From Oscillospiraceae bacterium (GTDB lineage Bacteria; Bacillota; Clostridia; Oscillospirales; Ruminococcaceae), in assembly GCA_014858325.1 (NCBI GenBank), contig RKCM01000220.1:1-11251 (forward strand): a stretch of DNA of 11,251 nucleotides. Reading direction: 5' to 3'. The notes below the pieces were generated by a model that was not told where the DNA came from, did not search any database, and saw nothing but the letters and a program-made list of their open reading frames with translations. The position numbers and the translations under genes were made by a program. Within the stretch, counting starts at the first letter, position 1. Every line of letters begins with the position of its first letter. Positions 10,788-11,251 of this stretch are shown piece by piece.

Positions 10788-11251
10788 TTAGCCGTTGATG
10801 ATGCTGGGGGTCCCGTTCTTCAGCATCACGTCGTGGCTGCCGCCCTCGACGATGGAGGTGGAGGAAACGACGGTCAGCTTCGCCTTCTGCTGCAGCTCGG
10901 GGATGGAGAGGGCACCGCAGTTGCACATGGTGCTCTTGACCTTGTACAGGGTGGTCTGGACACCGTCGGCCAAGGAGCCTGCGTAGGGCACATAGCTGTC
11001 CACGCCTTCCTCAAAGCTCAGCTTAGTGGCGCCGCCAAGGTCATAACGCTGCCAGTTGCGGGCGCGGTTGGAGCCTTCGCCCCAGTACTCCTTCATATAC
11101 TGGCCATTGATGCGCACCTTGTTCGTGGGGCTCTCGTCAAAGCGAGCAAAATAACGGCCCAGCATGACGAAATCGGCACCCATGGCCAGAGCGAGGGTGA
11201 TGTGGTAATCGTGGACGATGCCGCCGTCGGAGCAGATGGGCACGTAGATGC
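10788..11251 (-). CDS. guaB: IMP dehydrogenase, C-terminal part (5' end beyond window)
   Basis: The frame is open to the right edge, so only the last 153 codons are present. IYVPICSDGGI matches the phosphate-binding strand (usually P-V-I-A-D-G-G-I) of the IMPDH/GMP reductase barrel, and ALAMGADFVMLGRYFARFDES follows as in the family. EYWGEGSNRARNWQRYDLGG is the flap; it holds the catalytic Arg-Tyr pair (RY). IMP dehydrogenase converts IMP to XMP with NAD, the committed step to GMP; GMP reductase is less likely because of the flap RY. The C-terminal region (MCNCGALSIPELQQKAK, then VSSTSIVEGGSHDV) is close to that of the Tritrichomonas foetus enzyme as I remember it. The gene ends in a clear terminator. 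Confidence 0.88.
   Translation of the reverse strand, partial: IYVPICSDGGIVHDYHITLALAMGADFVMLGRYFARFDESPTNKVRINGQYMKEYWGEGSNRARNWQRYDLGGATKLSFEEGVDSYVPYAGSLADGVQTTLYKVKSTMCNCGALSIPELQQKAKLTVVSSTSIVEGGSHDVMLKNGTPSIING

Noticed and set aside
1..11251. Mobile elements, CRISPR arrays, defence systems or phage genes
   Set aside because: No transposase, integrase, repeat-spacer pattern or defence-type domain was seen; gene content is housekeeping and regulatory.

Overview
The window looks like ordinary chromosomal core sequence from a high-GC, strictly anaerobic, Gram-positive gut clostridium, most likely of the Faecalibacterium/Gemmiger group (Oscillospiraceae). The reasons are a lipoteichoic-acid-synthase-like sulfatase, a YlmC/YmxH PRC-barrel protein, a DUF1540 peptide, a reverse rubrerythrin, a flavodoxin, GC-rich codon use and AGGAGG-type ribosome binding sites. 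The genus is an inference from protein style; no search was run. I see no mobile element, CRISPR array or phage gene. Two genes are cut by the window edges.

Layout. 1-1539 (minus): LTA-synthase-like membrane phosphoglycerol transferase, C-terminus cut off. 1673-1984 (minus): YlmC/YmxH PRC-barrel protein. 2111-2725 (plus): YihX-like HAD phosphatase. 2786-2944 and 3014-3436 (minus): DUF1540 cysteine-rich peptide and flavodoxin, probably one transcript. 3615-4364 (minus): DUF1624 membrane acyltransferase. 4502-5053 (minus): reverse rubrerythrin. 5227-6588 (minus): NCS2 uracil-type permease, preceded by a 163-base leader with a candidate 21-residue leader peptide (6660-6725) and an intrinsic terminator. 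6882-8009 and 8044-8901 (plus): cysteine desulfurase and TtcA-like tRNA thiolase. 8952-9035 (minus): tRNA-Leu(UAA). 9108-10625 (minus): nicotinate phosphoribosyltransferase. 10788-11251 (minus): C-terminal part of an IMP dehydrogenase.

How the genes work together. The permease, the nicotinate phosphoribosyltransferase and the IMP dehydrogenase all serve nucleobase or nucleotide supply, but each appears to have its own promoter or terminator. Flavodoxin, reverse rubrerythrin and perhaps the DUF1540 peptide fit redox and oxygen or iron stress in an anaerobe. The cysteine desulfurase and the TtcA-like PP-loop enzyme form a two-gene operon that plausibly supplies and transfers sulfur to tRNA.

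The regulatory DNA is unusually readable. At least seven near-consensus sigma-A promoters and six hairpin terminators can be located. The points most worth a second look are the leader-peptide/attenuator arrangement before the permease, the paired GTTAG-N6-CTAAC inverted repeats before flavodoxin, the tRNA promoter nested in a terminator arm so that only read-through RNA can fold it, and the close similarity of the IMP dehydrogenase to the type known from Tritrichomonas foetus. No stretch longer than 300 bases lacks a gene; the longest, 6589-6881, holds the permease leader and two back-to-back promoters.
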